64,000 nucleotides of DNA from Spirochaetales bacterium (GCA_015075425.1 JABTUL010000001.1:806001-870000); one strand, 5' to 3'. Shown: positions 45,125-54,037, numbered from the stretch's first letter. Program-made: numbers and translations. Notes: generated from the sequence alone by a model not told the origin.

Positions 45125-45149
45125 CGGGAGGCACTTCCCCGTTTTTTTC
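45125..45149 (+). terminator. Rho-independent terminator
   Basis: A GGGAG stem pairs with TTCCC (including one G-T) around a GCAC loop, followed by CG and seven T. It ends the preceding rightward gene and lies immediately before the desaturase promoter. Confidence 0.7.
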
Positions 45150-45229
45150 TTGACATGGCTAACTACGTTAGATACTTAGCTCTCATATTTAGCTTCGTTA
45201 GATAGTGGCGTGCCATAACTAACGTTGTT
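45150..45229 (+). promoter_or_regulatory. Desaturase promoter with three operator-like repeats
   Basis: A perfect -35 box TTGACA lies at 45150-45155, with -10-like GATACT at 45171-45176 (15-bp spacer). Three related sites follow. A perfect inverted repeat CTAAC-TAC-GTTAG lies at 45159-45171. A second copy, TTAGCTTCGTTAGATA, lies exactly 30 bp further on. A third variant, AACTAACGTTGTT, lies at about 45217-45229. The first overlaps the promoter, as expected for a repressor. The TetR gene directly downstream of the desaturase is the natural candidate regulator; this link is inferred. Confidence 0.7.
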
Positions 45230-45245
45230 CATTTTGGGAGGTTGT

Positions 45246-45989
45246 ATGACCATCATTTTGAGTTTCTTTCTGCTGCACTGGTTCTCGTCAGTCTTTGCGC
45301 AGACCTTTTTCCTGCACCGATACGGTGCCCATCGAATGTTCAGCCTGACGCCTTTCTGGGAACGCTTCTGGCACCTTTTTACTATTGTAGCTCAGGGACC
45401 TTCTTTTTTACATCCCAGAGGCTATGCCATTTTGCACCGGATGCACCATGCCTACAGTGACACAGAAAAAGATCCGCACTCGCCGCATCATGCCCGTGGT
45501 TTTTTGGATATGATGTGGCAAACAAAAGAGCGCTACGACAGCTACGCTTACGGCCGGACGGCACCGCCCCGGGAATTTGATCTGCCCGCCCCGTCCTGGC
45601 CGGCCGTTGATCGTCTGGCTCAGAGCTGGGTTTTCCGGGTACTTGCTGGTTCTGTTTACGTAGTTTTTTATCTTTTTTTTGTTCCCGAGGGGCAATGGGG
45701 CTGGTATTTACTGCTTCCCGTACACTGGCTGATGGGTCCCATCCATGGTGCGATTGTCAACTGGGGTGGTCATATGTATGGCTATGTAAACTATAAAAAT
45801 ACTAAAGATCGTTCCCGGAATACTTTGCCGGTGGATTTTCTCACCATGGGTGAACTATTCCAGAATAACCACCACGGCCGGGGGACGTCGCCTAACTTTG
45901 CATCACGCTGGTTTGAAATTGATCCAGCTTACCAGCTCATGCGACTCATGCAGGCACTGGGAATGCTCCGACTGGAGCGCAGTCACTGA
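45246..45989 (+). CDS. Acyl-CoA delta-9-type fatty acid desaturase
   Basis: This diiron membrane enzyme introduces a double bond into saturated acyl chains and so adjusts membrane fluidity. The 247-residue protein has all three histidine boxes: HRYGAH (24-29), HRMHH (64-68) and NNHH (207-210). Hydrophobic segments flank them. The ATG at 45246 follows GGGAGGT; a start at 45225 would include the ribosome-binding site. The gene is compact compared with eukaryotic homologues and lacks a cytochrome b5 domain, so electrons must come from another protein. Control by the repeats upstream and the TetR gene 41 bp downstream is likely. Confidence 0.9.
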   Translation: MTIILSFFLLHWFSSVFAQTFFLHRYGAHRMFSLTPFWERFWHLFTIVAQGPSFLHPRGYAILHRMHHAYSDTEKDPHSPHHARGFLDMMWQTKERYDSYAYGRTAPPREFDLPAPSWPAVDRLAQSWVFRVLAGSVYVVFYLFFVPEGQWGWYLLLPVHWLMGPIHGAIVNWGGHMYGYVNYKNTKDRSRNTLPVDFLTMGELFQNNHHGRGTSPNFASRWFEIDPAYQLMRLMQALGMLRLERSH

Positions 45990-46029
45990 AGATGGACGTC
46001 CCTCCTTGAATGCTCCGGAGAGTCCAAGG

Positions 46030-46623
46030 ATGCGCCGCGGGCGCGGCTCACTGAGTCGTCAGGAAATCCTGGAAGCTGCGCTGGGCATCATCCAGGAGGA
46101 GGGACCGGGTAAACTGAGCATGCGCCGCATTGCGGCGCGTCTCTCCTGCAGTGTGGCCAGCCCGTATGCACATTTCGAAAACCAGGGAGAAATCATTCGC
46201 ATCCTGATCGAGCGCGGTGAAAAAGAACTCACGGCTGAGCTCAAGAAAGCCAGGGACGGATCAAGCGACGTGTATGAACAATTGCGGGCCATTGCCACCA
46301 CTTACTGGAGCTTTGCCCGGGACCATCGCGCTTTGCACCAGCTTATGTTCAATGTGGGCACGGAAAATGACTATCGCGGTGTATTCACCTCTCTACCCAC
46401 CAGCTATCGTGTTTTCCTGGAAACAATTCGTCGTGGCATCCAGACCGGAGCCATTCGTCATCCGCGGCAGGAGTACAGAGCCATTGCCCGGACCATGTGG
46501 GGCTGGATGTTTGGCCTGATCATCCTTGATATGACGGGAATGCTCAGGGCTCCGCGCTCGGGCGAAGACCCGATCGAAGAAGGCATCGCTCTTTTTGAAT
46601 CCATGCTGGGAAAGACTCGATAA
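46030..46623 (+). CDS. TetR-family transcriptional regulator
   Basis: The 197-residue protein has a typical N-terminal DNA-binding domain (about 8-55: SRQEILEAALGIIQEEG, then LSMRRIAARLSCSVASPYAHF) and a helical ligand-binding C-terminal domain of the TetR_C_33-like type. The ATG at 46030 follows GGAG; an upstream frame into the desaturase is rejected. It lies directly behind the desaturase, as in the DesT and FabR-type repressors that sense acyl-CoA. The likely target is the repeat array at 45150-45229 and thus its own operon. The effector is not known. Confidence 0.88.
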   Translation: MRRGRGSLSRQEILEAALGIIQEEGPGKLSMRRIAARLSCSVASPYAHFENQGEIIRILIERGEKELTAELKKARDGSSDVYEQLRAIATTYWSFARDHRALHQLMFNVGTENDYRGVFTSLPTSYRVFLETIRRGIQTGAIRHPRQEYRAIARTMWGWMFGLIILDMTGMLRAPRSGEDPIEEGIALFESMLGKTR

Positions 46624-46671
46624 CTTTTTTTGGTTGCCCTTTTTCCGCGGAACTGGTAAGAACTCGCACCC

Positions 46672-47883
46672 ATGAAATCCTTCCAGAAAATCCTGCTTCT
46701 TACCTGGATTTTGCTTCTGTCTGCCTGCAATCTCTTACCGTTTGCCAGCCCCTTTGAGTCCAGGGAGGACAATTCGTTTTCTCCGCTCTGGCTTTTGCTT
46801 CTGGGAGGCAGCTCATCCGGATCATCGAGATCATCCAGTCCACTCGCTTTTGTTACCAGCTTTGTGTTCAATTCCGGTGGGGATGGAGAGCTCTATTTGT
46901 TCAGAAAAAGTACAACAGATTGCAGTCTGACTCGGCTGAACATCTATGCGGTGGGGGAGAATGCTTTTGATCTTTCCTACCGCGATAATGTTTTGTATGT
47001 TTCCAATGATCGTTCTGCCAATGTGTCAATGTTTCGTCTGGATAGCGCGGCACAGTCACTGACCTCCCTCGGGCGCGTGACCCAGCAAAGTCCGGGCACC
47101 TCTCAGGCTGTACCTTACGGTATTGCCATCCATGAAGACGGCTGGGTTTTTATAACCGATGGCTCAACCGATAGCAATACCCACGGTAGCATTGGCCGGT
47201 TTTCCCGAAATTCGAGCGGGTCACTCAGCCATCTGGATCCGGCCTACGTGGACACGGGTGCCGGGAGTCGCATGTGGTTTCCCGCGTTAAGCAAAGATAG
47301 CAACTATCTGTATGCGAGCCGGTATGACAATGCAACTTTGCAACAGTACTCGGTTAGTTCGTCCAGCGGTGCCCTGACGGCACTGGGCACGCCCACAATT
47401 GCTACAGGAAACAATCCCTGGGAAGTGGTCGTTCATTCGTCAGGAAGTTTTCTTTATGTTTCCAACTATGGCTCAAATACCATCGGGCAGTATTCTATCA
47501 ACCAGACATCCGGGCAACTAACGCAAATTGCCGCTCCCATCGCGAGCGGGACCAACCCGATTGGCATTGCCGTGGGAGAGAAGTTCCTTTATGCTGGATC
47601 CTTCAATAATGGAAATGCGGGCGGGGTGTACGGCTATACGATTGATCAGTCAACGGGTGCTCTCACGGCAACGGCCCAGGGTAGTATTGCTCTTTCCGCG
47701 CCCGGTGTGTACGGACTGCAGCTCGATAGAGATGAGCGCTGCCTCTATGTGGCTCGCTCTAACTATGCCGGTGGAAGTGCGGATCTGGCCATCTATAATG
47801 TAGATCAGACCACTGGAGCGTTGACCTCAGCCGGGACCATTCCTGCCGGGGCCGGTCCGCGGTTTATCAAGTTCGCTCACTGA
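46672..47883 (+). CDS. Lactonase-like beta-propeller lipoprotein
   Basis: The 403-residue protein has the lipobox LSAC (Cys19), a Gly/Ser-rich spacer (GGSSSGSSRSSS) and a seven-bladed propeller of the 6-phosphogluconolactonase/YVTN-like type. The blades repeat patterns such as FLYVSNYGSNTIGQYSIN and ALTATAQGSIA. Many such extracytoplasmic proteins in Leptospirales have no shown enzymatic activity, so binding or surface roles are as likely. The 3' end overlaps the end of folK by 17 bp. Confidence 0.8.
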   Translation: MKSFQKILLLTWILLLSACNLLPFASPFESREDNSFSPLWLLLLGGSSSGSSRSSSPLAFVTSFVFNSGGDGELYLFRKSTTDCSLTRLNIYAVGENAFDLSYRDNVLYVSNDRSANVSMFRLDSAAQSLTSLGRVTQQSPGTSQAVPYGIAIHEDGWVFITDGSTDSNTHGSIGRFSRNSSGSLSHLDPAYVDTGAGSRMWFPALSKDSNYLYASRYDNATLQQYSVSSSSGALTALGTPTIATGNNPWEVVVHSSGSFLYVSNYGSNTIGQYSINQTSGQLTQIAAPIASGTNPIGIAVGEKFLYAGSFNNGNAGGVYGYTIDQSTGALTATAQGSIALSAPGVYGLQLDRDERCLYVARSNYAGGSADLAIYNVDQTTGALTSAGTIPAGAGPRFIKFAH

Positions 47884-48283
47884 GAGTTAGCTCGGTCATG
47901 AGTTCTTTTAAGTAAGGACGATCTTTGAGGCCAGGGTGGGGCAGGGTAAGGTAAGGGGTGCTCAGTTGCAGGTTCTCATAGGTGAGGATATCCAGGTCGA
48001 TTTCCCGTGGTCCGTAGCGTTCCCTTTTTTTCCGGCCGATTTTTTTCTCCAGCGCTTTGAGCAGCATGAGTAGAGCCGGGGCCCCCAGATCGGTTTCGAT
48101 CAGGAGCAACTGGTTTAAGAAATCCGGCTGGTCTTCTTTTATGAGCGCTTTTGTATTTTTGATCGCAGTACGGCGCAGGAGAAGGAGCCCGGCCAGGGAA
48201 AGCTCCTGGCAGGCACGACCCAGGTAGCCTTCGCGGTCGCCCAGATTGGAGCCAAGACTAAGGATGGCCCGGGGCATATTCAT
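47867..48283 (-). CDS. folK: Dihydropterin pyrophosphokinase FolK
   Basis: FolK transfers pyrophosphate from ATP to 6-hydroxymethyl-7,8-dihydropterin in folate synthesis. The 138-residue protein shows the family N-terminus AILSLGSNLGDREGYL, the loop FLNQLLLIET, and the signature GPREIDLDIL with catalytic Asp residues, then LPHPGLKDRPY. It overlaps the 3' end of the DnaC-like gene by 26 bp; an ATG two codons in is also possible as the start. Confidence 0.95.
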   Translation of the reverse strand: MNMPRAILSLGSNLGDREGYLGRACQELSLAGLLLLRRTAIKNTKALIKEDQPDFLNQLLLIETDLGAPALLMLLKALEKKIGRKKRERYGPREIDLDILTYENLQLSTPYLTLPHPGLKDRPYLKELMTELTLSERT

Positions 48284-49145
48284 CGCGCAGGCGGTAGTCC
48301 GGTGTTTCTATATGCACTACACGGCACATTTCATGGAGTCGGCTGAAAACACGCCCGCCAGAAATCTCCTTCCAGGATTCCAGTGGCTCATTGGAAGTCA
48401 GAATGGTCAATAGCTGACTTTCATAGCGCGCATCGATGAGATCGTAGAGCACGGAATTGACCCAGGGGGAGTCGCGGTGCACACCAAAGTCATCAATGAC
48501 CAGGACCGGCACCCGGGCCAGCTTTTGCTCGATGGCCTGTCCTTCCCCATAATTTTCCGAATTGGGGTTGAACGTGGCCTTGAGTTTGCCCAGAACATCC
48601 CGACTGATTTTGGCATACTGCACCCCCGTCTGGTAGAGCCGCAGAATTTCATTGAGGATGGCGCAGGAGAGCAGTGTTTTTCCGGAACCCGTGGGCCCAT
48701 AGAGGTACAGACCGCGCGGACCGCTCAGGTAGGTCTTTACGACTTCCCGGGCCTCATCGAGGGCCACGAGAAACATTGTCCGCGCCGGTCCCTCGAGGTG
48801 GTCGTAGCGCAGGGAAAGGTCCAGAAAAACATCCTGATAACGACTCGGGATGCCGCTCTTTCTACGGAAGAAACTGATGCGGTCCAGGGCCAGTCGGGCC
48901 GACCGATCCACACAGGGTAGCATGGCATTTTGCCCGGCGTTGTAGTAATCGTAGGGTGGACGACCTTCACACAGGCAGCGCGATTTCAGGCAATCACAGA
49001 TGGTAAAAGCCCCGCTCTGCGGTCCAGCCCCCATGGGGTCGAAGATAATCCCGAGACCGAGGCACGTGCGGCAGGAAGGCTCGCCATAGGACGGAGCATT
49101 TTGAATCAAGTCGGCAGTAAAAAGCCCGCCAGAAGCCAGGGACAT
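48258..49145 (-). CDS. DnaC/IstB-like AAA+ ATPase, putative helicase loader
   Basis: The 295-residue protein has an N-terminal Cys cluster (CRTCLGLG, then CDCLKSRCLC) that probably binds zinc. A DnaC-like ATPase follows, with Walker A GPTGSGKTLLSC, Walker B VLVIDDFG, and a sensor-1-like TILTSNEPL. The start is uncertain: ATG at 49145 or TTG at 49193; neither has a good ribosome-binding site. No replication genes or transposase lie beside it, so a chromosomal helicase loader is more likely than IstB. It diverges from fcpA. Confidence 0.8.
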   Translation of the reverse strand: MSLASGGLFTADLIQNAPSYGEPSCRTCLGLGIIFDPMGAGPQSGAFTICDCLKSRCLCEGRPPYDYYNAGQNAMLPCVDRSARLALDRISFFRRKSGIPSRYQDVFLDLSLRYDHLEGPARTMFLVALDEAREVVKTYLSGPRGLYLYGPTGSGKTLLSCAILNEILRLYQTGVQYAKISRDVLGKLKATFNPNSENYGEGQAIEQKLARVPVLVIDDFGVHRDSPWVNSVLYDLIDARYESQLLTILTSNEPLESWKEISGGRVFSRLHEMCRVVHIETPDYRLRDEYAPGHP

Positions 49146-49225
49146 ACGGCAGCAAAAATGGCTTTCAATCCCTGGCAGCCAAAAAATACTCAAAAAATTG
49201 CCCGGGATGGCCGTAAGCTATTGAT

Positions 49226-49251
49226 TTGACCCTTGCCTTTCCCGATAAACT
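49226..49251 (+). promoter_or_regulatory. Possible promoter of the fcpA-like gene
   Basis: TTGACC at 49226-49231 resembles a -35 box but the best -10 partner, TAAACT at 49246-49251, is only 14 bp away. The sequence CCCGATAA at 49241-49248 differs by one base from the -10 element of flagellar sigma-28 promoters (GCCGATAA), though the upstream half matches poorly. Flagellar control is therefore possible, not shown. Confidence 0.25.
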
Positions 49252-49304
49252 CAGGGGAGGAAAGGAAGCTTTCCAACCGTCACATTCAAAGGAAGGTGCG
49301 TGAC

Positions 49305-50189
49305 ATGAACAAAATAATCCTGACGGGATTTTTCATTATTACAGTCGGAGCGCTCTTTGCCCAGGATACGACCAATCCGGCCAATCCAACGGCCTATGAG
49401 GCGACTCCGGGCGAACTGGTTTCGGAAGATGAAGATCTCGATAAACTCTCGGCTGAAGAAAAAGCAGTACGGGAGCGCAATTTGCGGGCCGAGGAACTCT
49501 GGAAAAATGCCGACTATCGCGATTACAATCGTGCTTTTGCGGAACTCCATCAGTTATCCAATGCATTTGCAAATAACAAGTATCGTCTGGCTCTTTCCAG
49601 CTATCAGTCCGGTGTAAACACCATTATCAAAATGCGTGATGAAGTTGAGCTCTTCCGCAAAGAAAAAGCAGAAGAGAAGCATCTCGATGAAAAATGGTAC
49701 TGGCAGATTGTGGATCGTAAAGCTCGCGAAGAGCGGATCATCCAGCGCATGCAGGACAAAGCCAAACTGGAAGCGGTTACTTACTTCACCCGGGCGGTCA
49801 ATCACCTGGATGAAATCAAGAACCCCAATTTGCGGGAAAAACCGGCCTTCAAAAGACTTCTGTCTGCTGTGTATCGCAACTGGGTGATGTATCAGTTCGA
49901 TCTCAAGAATCTGCCACAGTGCATCCCAATTCTCGAGCTCTACCTGGAGATTGATGAAAATGAGAAGGAGTATCCTGCGCACAAGTATCTGGCACAGTGC
50001 TACGCTTTCCAGGAAGCCATCATTAAGAAATACAAAACGGGAACGGAAGATCAAATGTTCCGCTTTCGCTACAAAAAGAATGTGCATCTCCTGCGGGCTG
50101 CTGAGCTGAAGTATGGCAAAGAGTCAGCTGAGTACAAGCATGTAGTGAATCTGGTCAACCGGGATGAGATCATATCGGTTCAACCATAG
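49305..50189 (+). CDS. fcpA: Probable flagellar-coiling protein A homologue
   Basis: The 294-residue protein has a signal peptide (about 1-20, ending LFAQ) and an all-helical mature part. The features [21 protein letters not shown] and later TPR-like helices ([21 protein letters not shown]) resemble the Leptospira FcpA family, an abundant periplasmic flagellar sheath protein needed for filament coiling and motility. The length agrees (about 300). The ATG at 49305 has an AAAGGAAGG ribosome-binding site. The gene is monocistronic with a strong hairpin after it. The family call is from memory of the sequence; a general TPR-like periplasmic protein is the alternative. Confidence 0.65.
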   Translation: MNKIILTGFFIITVGALFAQDTTNPANPTAYEATPGELVSEDEDLDKLSAEEKAVRERNLRAEELWKNADYRDYNRAFAELHQLSNAFANNKYRLALSSYQSGVNTIIKMRDEVELFRKEKAEEKHLDEKWYWQIVDRKAREERIIQRMQDKAKLEAVTYFTRAVNHLDEIKNPNLREKPAFKRLLSAVYRNWVMYQFDLKNLPQCIPILELYLEIDENEKEYPAHKYLAQCYAFQEAIIKKYKTGTEDQMFRFRYKKNVHLLRAAELKYGKESAEYKHVVNLVNRDEIISVQP

Positions 50190-50217
50190 TCGAAGACATC
50201 GCACCTTCGCATGATGG

Positions 50218-50246
50218 AAGGCGGACCCTGTGTCCGCCTTTTTCTC
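50218..50246 (+). terminator. Hairpin with T-rich tail after fcpA
   Basis: A perfect 9-bp stem, AAGGCGGAC at 50218-50226 and GTCCGCCTT at 50232-50240, encloses a 5-base loop. A T-rich tract (TTTCTCCTTTTTT) follows. It fits a terminator for the fcpA-like gene. It also overlaps a possible GTG start at 50230 of the next gene. Confidence 0.75.
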
Positions 50247-50253
50247 CTTTTTT

Positions 50254-50655
50254 ATGAAGTTTACCTACCAGAGATTCCTGCTGCGGTTTGCCCTGTTCTG
50301 GCTGTGCACCGGGCTTTTAGCCGGGGGACTCCTGTACTTTGCTCCGCTGTTTGATCTGACTTTGCCAGGCGGAACGCGCACCACCCACGTGCACCTGTTG
50401 ACCGTCGGTTTTCTGCTGCAGCTCATTATGGGTGTGGCCCTCTGGATGTTCCCCCGATACAAAAAAGAACCGCGCTACAACAGCAACACGCAGGGCTTTG
50501 CACTGATTGCCATGATTAATATGGGCGTCCTGCTGCGTTCCGCGGGCAGTCTCTGGCTTCAACTCTCCATGATGGCGCATGTCGGGGTTGCCCTGGAACT
50601 TCTGGGCGTGCTGTATTTTGTTTTTTTGATTTTCGGCCGCATTCGCGAGCCCTGA
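50254..50655 (+). CDS. Small haem-copper-oxidase-I-like membrane protein
   Basis: The 133-residue protein has four membrane helices. The second contains THVHLLTVGFLLQLIMGVALW and the loop FPRYKKEP, which resembles a short stretch of cbb3-type oxidase subunit I/NnrS-like proteins, with His residues that could bind haem. It is far too short to be an oxidase. The ATG at 50254 lies in the T-rich tail of the preceding hairpin and lacks a ribosome-binding site; a GTG at 50230 with GGAAGG upstream would add eight residues. Function is unknown; redox or haem sensing is a guess. Confidence 0.55.
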   Translation: MKFTYQRFLLRFALFWLCTGLLAGGLLYFAPLFDLTLPGGTRTTHVHLLTVGFLLQLIMGVALWMFPRYKKEPRYNSNTQGFALIAMINMGVLLRSAGSLWLQLSMMAHVGVALELLGVLYFVFLIFGRIREP

Positions 50656-50702
50656 GATTTCCATTGCCCTCCAGCCAGCCTCCTTACTTTTGAGTTCTAC
50701 TT

Positions 50703-52256
50703 ATGCAACCACGATCCCGGGCCTGGTATCTTCGTCCATCCGTGCATATGGCGATGTACATGATCACTTCGCTTGTTTCCAACATTATTGTGGTTACAGC
50801 CAATCAGTATGTGCTCGGCGATCTCATCTACCTGGCGGACTCAAGACAAATATTCAAAAAAGTCATCAATGACAATTCACTGCATCGAATTCTGGTCAAC
50901 TGGTTGCCTTTCCCGGTAGTGTTTTTGGGTTTTCTGATTTATGTACTGCCCCTGCGCTTCCTTTACAACCATAGTCGCGAAGAGCAGAAGAATCGGGGGT
51001 TGTTGCGGCTCTTAAACGCACCGATCGTGATGAGTCTCCTGGCCATTTCCGGATGGATAATGGGTGTGGGCACTCAGTACATTATCTATACCATTCATGA
51101 TGTAGATGTATCGCGACTGGAAGTTCTTGGAAATGTAATCACCTCGACGGCACTGAGCATTATGACTTTTGTCGTTTCCTTTTACACTTCTGACCTGATC
51201 AATCGCAGGCTCTACATCCCATTCTTTTTCCCGGACGGGGTCTCTCCCGATATGCCCGGGCATATCCATGTTTCCTTGCGCTGGCGTTTTGAGATATTCA
51301 TTCTGGCAGCGGCCAGTGCGCCGGTTTTGATCCTTACTCTGACATCACTGAATTTCCTTAATGAATCGGATAGCCCGCAAAGCCCGACGACCCTCTATGC
51401 TCTGGGCGGTGCCTTTCTATTGTCCGGCATGCTCCTTGCAGCCCTTCTGGCTGCCTTTTTACAGCAGCCTATCGTACGCATGCAGCAGGCCGTGGAGAAG
51501 ATTCGCAACCTGGATTTTTCTGTTCATATCCCTGTGACTTCAACGGATGAGGTGGGCTTTCTGGCCCGGGGAATCAATGAGATGGCCGCATCGCTCGCGG
51601 AGAAGGAGAAAATTAAAGATACTTTCGGCAAAGCAGTCGATCCGCGGGTGCGCGATCATCTGCTCCAGGGCACTTTCAACCCGGGGGGTGAAACTCTGGA
51701 TGCCACTGTCCTTTTTTGTGATATTCGTAACTTCACCCGATTTTCAGAGGAGCACACTCCAGCTGAAGTCGTTCAATGGCTGAACCGGCATTTTGCTCTT
51801 ATGGCCGGGGCCATTGAATCTCGCGGTGGTATCATTAATAAGTACATAGGGGATGCGATCCTTGCCGTTTTTAACGCACCTCTGCCACTCGAAGACCATG
51901 CGCGCGCTGCCGTACTTGCGGGCCGTGATATGCTTCTGGCTAACAGAGATTTACAGAACGAACCGGGCTTTGAAACGGTGAAGATCGGCATTGGTATTGC
52001 CAGCGGTAGAGTTTTAGCCGGGAACATCGGTAGCCCCAGCCGACTTGAATACACGGTGATTGGAGATACGGTAAATACGGCCAGTCGTCTGGAAAGCCTG
52101 TGCAAAAAGGTGGGCCTGCCGCTTCTTTTCACCAGAGAAACGTATGATCAACTGAGTAAGGCGGACCGGGAAAACGGATCCGTTCGCCGTGCCGGCCGGG
52201 CCCGGGTTAAAGGAAAGAGCACGGAATTGGAAATTTATACTATGGACATTACCTGA
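50703..52256 (+). CDS. Membrane-bound class III adenylate cyclase with HAMP domain
   Basis: The 517-residue protein has about six membrane helices (to about 265), a HAMP domain (about 258-310) and a C-terminal cyclase domain (about 335-510). Metal-binding Asp340 (FCDIRNF) and Asp384 (KYIGDAIL) are present. Lys380 and Asp455 at the purine-contact positions point to ATP as substrate, and Asn458/Arg462 stabilise the transition state. It would make cAMP in response to a membrane or periplasmic signal. It stands alone, 90 bp before the convergent phoU end. Confidence 0.9.
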   Translation: MQPRSRAWYLRPSVHMAMYMITSLVSNIIVVTANQYVLGDLIYLADSRQIFKKVINDNSLHRILVNWLPFPVVFLGFLIYVLPLRFLYNHSREEQKNRGLLRLLNAPIVMSLLAISGWIMGVGTQYIIYTIHDVDVSRLEVLGNVITSTALSIMTFVVSFYTSDLINRRLYIPFFFPDGVSPDMPGHIHVSLRWRFEIFILAAASAPVLILTLTSLNFLNESDSPQSPTTLYALGGAFLLSGMLLAALLAAFLQQPIVRMQQAVEKIRNLDFSVHIPVTSTDEVGFLARGINEMAASLAEKEKIKDTFGKAVDPRVRDHLLQGTFNPGGETLDATVLFCDIRNFTRFSEEHTPAEVVQWLNRHFALMAGAIESRGGIINKYIGDAILAVFNAPLPLEDHARAAVLAGRDMLLANRDLQNEPGFETVKIGIGIASGRVLAGNIGSPSRLEYTVIGDTVNTASRLESLCKKVGLPLLFTRETYDQLSKADRENGSVRRAGRARVKGKSTELEIYTMDIT

Positions 52257-52342
52257 GCCCGGATTCAAGAAAACTGCGGGCCACGCGATCCTTGCCCTGA
52301 TGAATTTTCCGGGTCAGGGATTCTGGTCGGGCAGGCGGCCGG

Positions 52343-52945
52343 TCACTGGAAATTTCCGTGCCTTACATCTTCTGCTTTCTTGGAAAAAATGACGTTTTCT
52401 GCTATGTTTGTGGCCAGATCCCCGATCCGTTCGATGGCTTTGGCTATGAAGGCTTCGGCAACATTGGTTGTCTTTTCGATGATCCGATCTTCAATTTCAT
52501 CTACCTGAAATTCCAGTTCCATCACTTTCTCTGCAATCTCTGTTTTTTCTTCAGCCAGGGCCTGGATGGCCAGGCTCAGGGCCTCGCGTGTCTTCTCCAC
52601 CAGTTCGCGCATTTCCGGCGGCACCGGCTGGGAAAGCTTCAGAGCCCACTTGGCTACCGTCTTTGACTGATCTCCAATTCTTTCTAATTCTTTAATATTC
52701 TTGATGGCGCTGACAATCAAGCGTAAGTCATGAGCGTAGGGTTCCTTGAGTAAAAGGCCGATGCACATCTCGTCGATCTTCATCTCCTTTTGATCGATTT
52801 CCCGATCCAGTTCGCGGACGCTTGCAACGGCATCCGTATCGCGACTCCAGATGATCGGAACAGCCATTTCATAGATTTTTTCAGCGCTGCGTGCCATTAT
52901 GATAAGTTCTTTCTTTAGATTTTCTAAGACGTCCTGATGAATCAT
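52343..52945 (-). CDS. phoU: PhoU-type phosphate regulator
   Basis: PhoU links the Pst transporter to the phosphate two-component system and restrains it when phosphate is plentiful. The 200-residue protein has two similar three-helix repeats. Conserved acidic metal motifs appear in IVSAIKNIKELERIGDQSKTVA and the matching C-terminal AFIAKAIERIGDLATNIAE. It is divergent from pstS across 180 bp, so phoU and pst may share control. Confidence 0.93.
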   Translation of the reverse strand: MIHQDVLENLKKELIIMARSAEKIYEMAVPIIWSRDTDAVASVRELDREIDQKEMKIDEMCIGLLLKEPYAHDLRLIVSAIKNIKELERIGDQSKTVAKWALKLSQPVPPEMRELVEKTREALSLAIQALAEEKTEIAEKVMELEFQVDEIEDRIIEKTTNVAEAFIAKAIERIGDLATNIAENVIFSKKAEDVRHGNFQ

Positions 52946-53066
52946 GCTTGCTTTCCTGGGTCCTCGTGCGAATGTTGTTTAACATGAAGTCCTGCTCTTT
53001 CCATCCGTCAAGCAGGAAATCGGAGCTTTCGTTAGGCGAAAGCGAAAACACAGTTTCGTAATTGCG

Positions 53067-53084
53067 TCGTCATAAAAATGTAAC
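53067..53084 (+). promoter_or_regulatory. Pho-box-like site before pstS
   Basis: CGTCATAAAAATGTAACA resembles the PhoB box (two 11-base direct repeats of the form CTGTCATAAAA). It lies about 10 bp upstream of a weak -10 (CACACT, about 53094-53099), the spacing used by PhoB-type activators. Induction of pstSCAB at low phosphate is therefore likely. The site could also affect phoU on the other strand. A separate hairpin (53025-53043) has no evident role. Confidence 0.55.
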
Positions 53085-53125
53085 AAATTCATGCCACACT
53101 ACGTCCGTAGAAAAAGGAGTTTGAA

Positions 53126-54037
53126 ATGAACCTGTTGCACATGCGCTGGACAATCATAGTTATCATAGCGTTAAGTTTTCTTGCCTGCGGCAAGAAAGAG
53201 AAGATCTTAATTGATGGATCAAGCACAGTTTATCCCATTACAGAGGCTGTTGCGGAAGAGTATCGCAAAGTTGCGCCGAATGTTAATGTAACAGTGGGGA
53301 TTTCCGGCACCGGTGGCGGTTTTAAGAAATTCTGCCATGCAGAAATCGATATTTCAGATGCTTCGCGTCATATTAAAGCGTCAGAAATAGAAGAATGTAA
53401 GAAGAATGGAGTAAATTATCTGGAACTGCCCGTTGCCTATGATGGTCTGGCTGTACTTGTTAATCCGGAGAATGATTTTGTAAAGGCCATGAGTGTTGCT
53501 GAGCTTAAGAGCATTTTTGAAAGTGGCTCAAAGGTAAAGAGCTGGAAGGATGTGAACGCGGCCTATCCTGACCTGCCTCTTAAGATTTTCTCGCCCGGTC
53601 AGGATAGCGGCACTTTTGACTACTTCGTAGAGGCGATTCTGGGTAAAGATGCCCGGGTGCGAGCTGATGCAAGTTTCAGTGAAGACGATAACGTTCTTGT
53701 CACCGGTATCTCCGGCGAGAAGGGAGGAATAGGCTTCTTTGGCATTGCCTACTATGAGGAAAACAAAGATCGGCTGAAGCTTGTGCCTGTCGTCAATCCT
53801 GCCACGGGAGCAGCTGTTCTTCCCTCTGAGGTCACTGTAAAAGATGGTAGCTACGCTCCCCTTTCGCGGCCGGTGTTTATTTACGTAAATCAAAAAGCAA
53901 AGGCGCGACCGGAAGTGGATGCATTCGTAAAGTTTTATCTGGACAATGTAGGCAAGCTTGCCGGTGATACAGGCTACTTTCCCCTGGAAAGTGAACGCTA
54001 CGCGGATCTCAAGCAGAAGTTTGTTAACTTTCAGTAA
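53126..54037 (+). CDS. pstS: Phosphate-binding lipoprotein PstS
   Basis: PstS captures inorganic phosphate outside the inner membrane for the PstCAB transporter. The 303-residue protein has a lipobox FLAC (Cys21) and binding motifs [22 protein letters not shown] and [11 protein letters not shown]. The ATG has an AAGGAG ribosome-binding site. It is first of a rightward pstS-C-A-B operon, and its stop TAA abuts the ATG of pstC with no gap. The Cys residues in FKKFCHAEI and IEECKKN form a possible pair. Confidence 0.96.
   Translation: MNLLHMRWTIIVIIALSFLACGKKEKILIDGSSTVYPITEAVAEEYRKVAPNVNVTVGISGTGGGFKKFCHAEIDISDASRHIKASEIEECKKNGVNYLELPVAYDGLAVLVNPENDFVKAMSVAELKSIFESGSKVKSWKDVNAAYPDLPLKIFSPGQDSGTFDYFVEAILGKDARVRADASFSEDDNVLVTGISGEKGGIGFFGIAYYEENKDRLKLVPVVNPATGAAVLPSEVTVKDGSYAPLSRPVFIYVNQKAKARPEVDAFVKFYLDNVGKLAGDTGYFPLESERYADLKQKFVNFQ

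Noticed and set aside
52290-52330. Bidirectional terminator between adenylate cyclase and phoU
   Set aside because: CCCTGA and TCAGGG can pair but the loop is 13 bases and no T-run follows on either side, so support is too weak.
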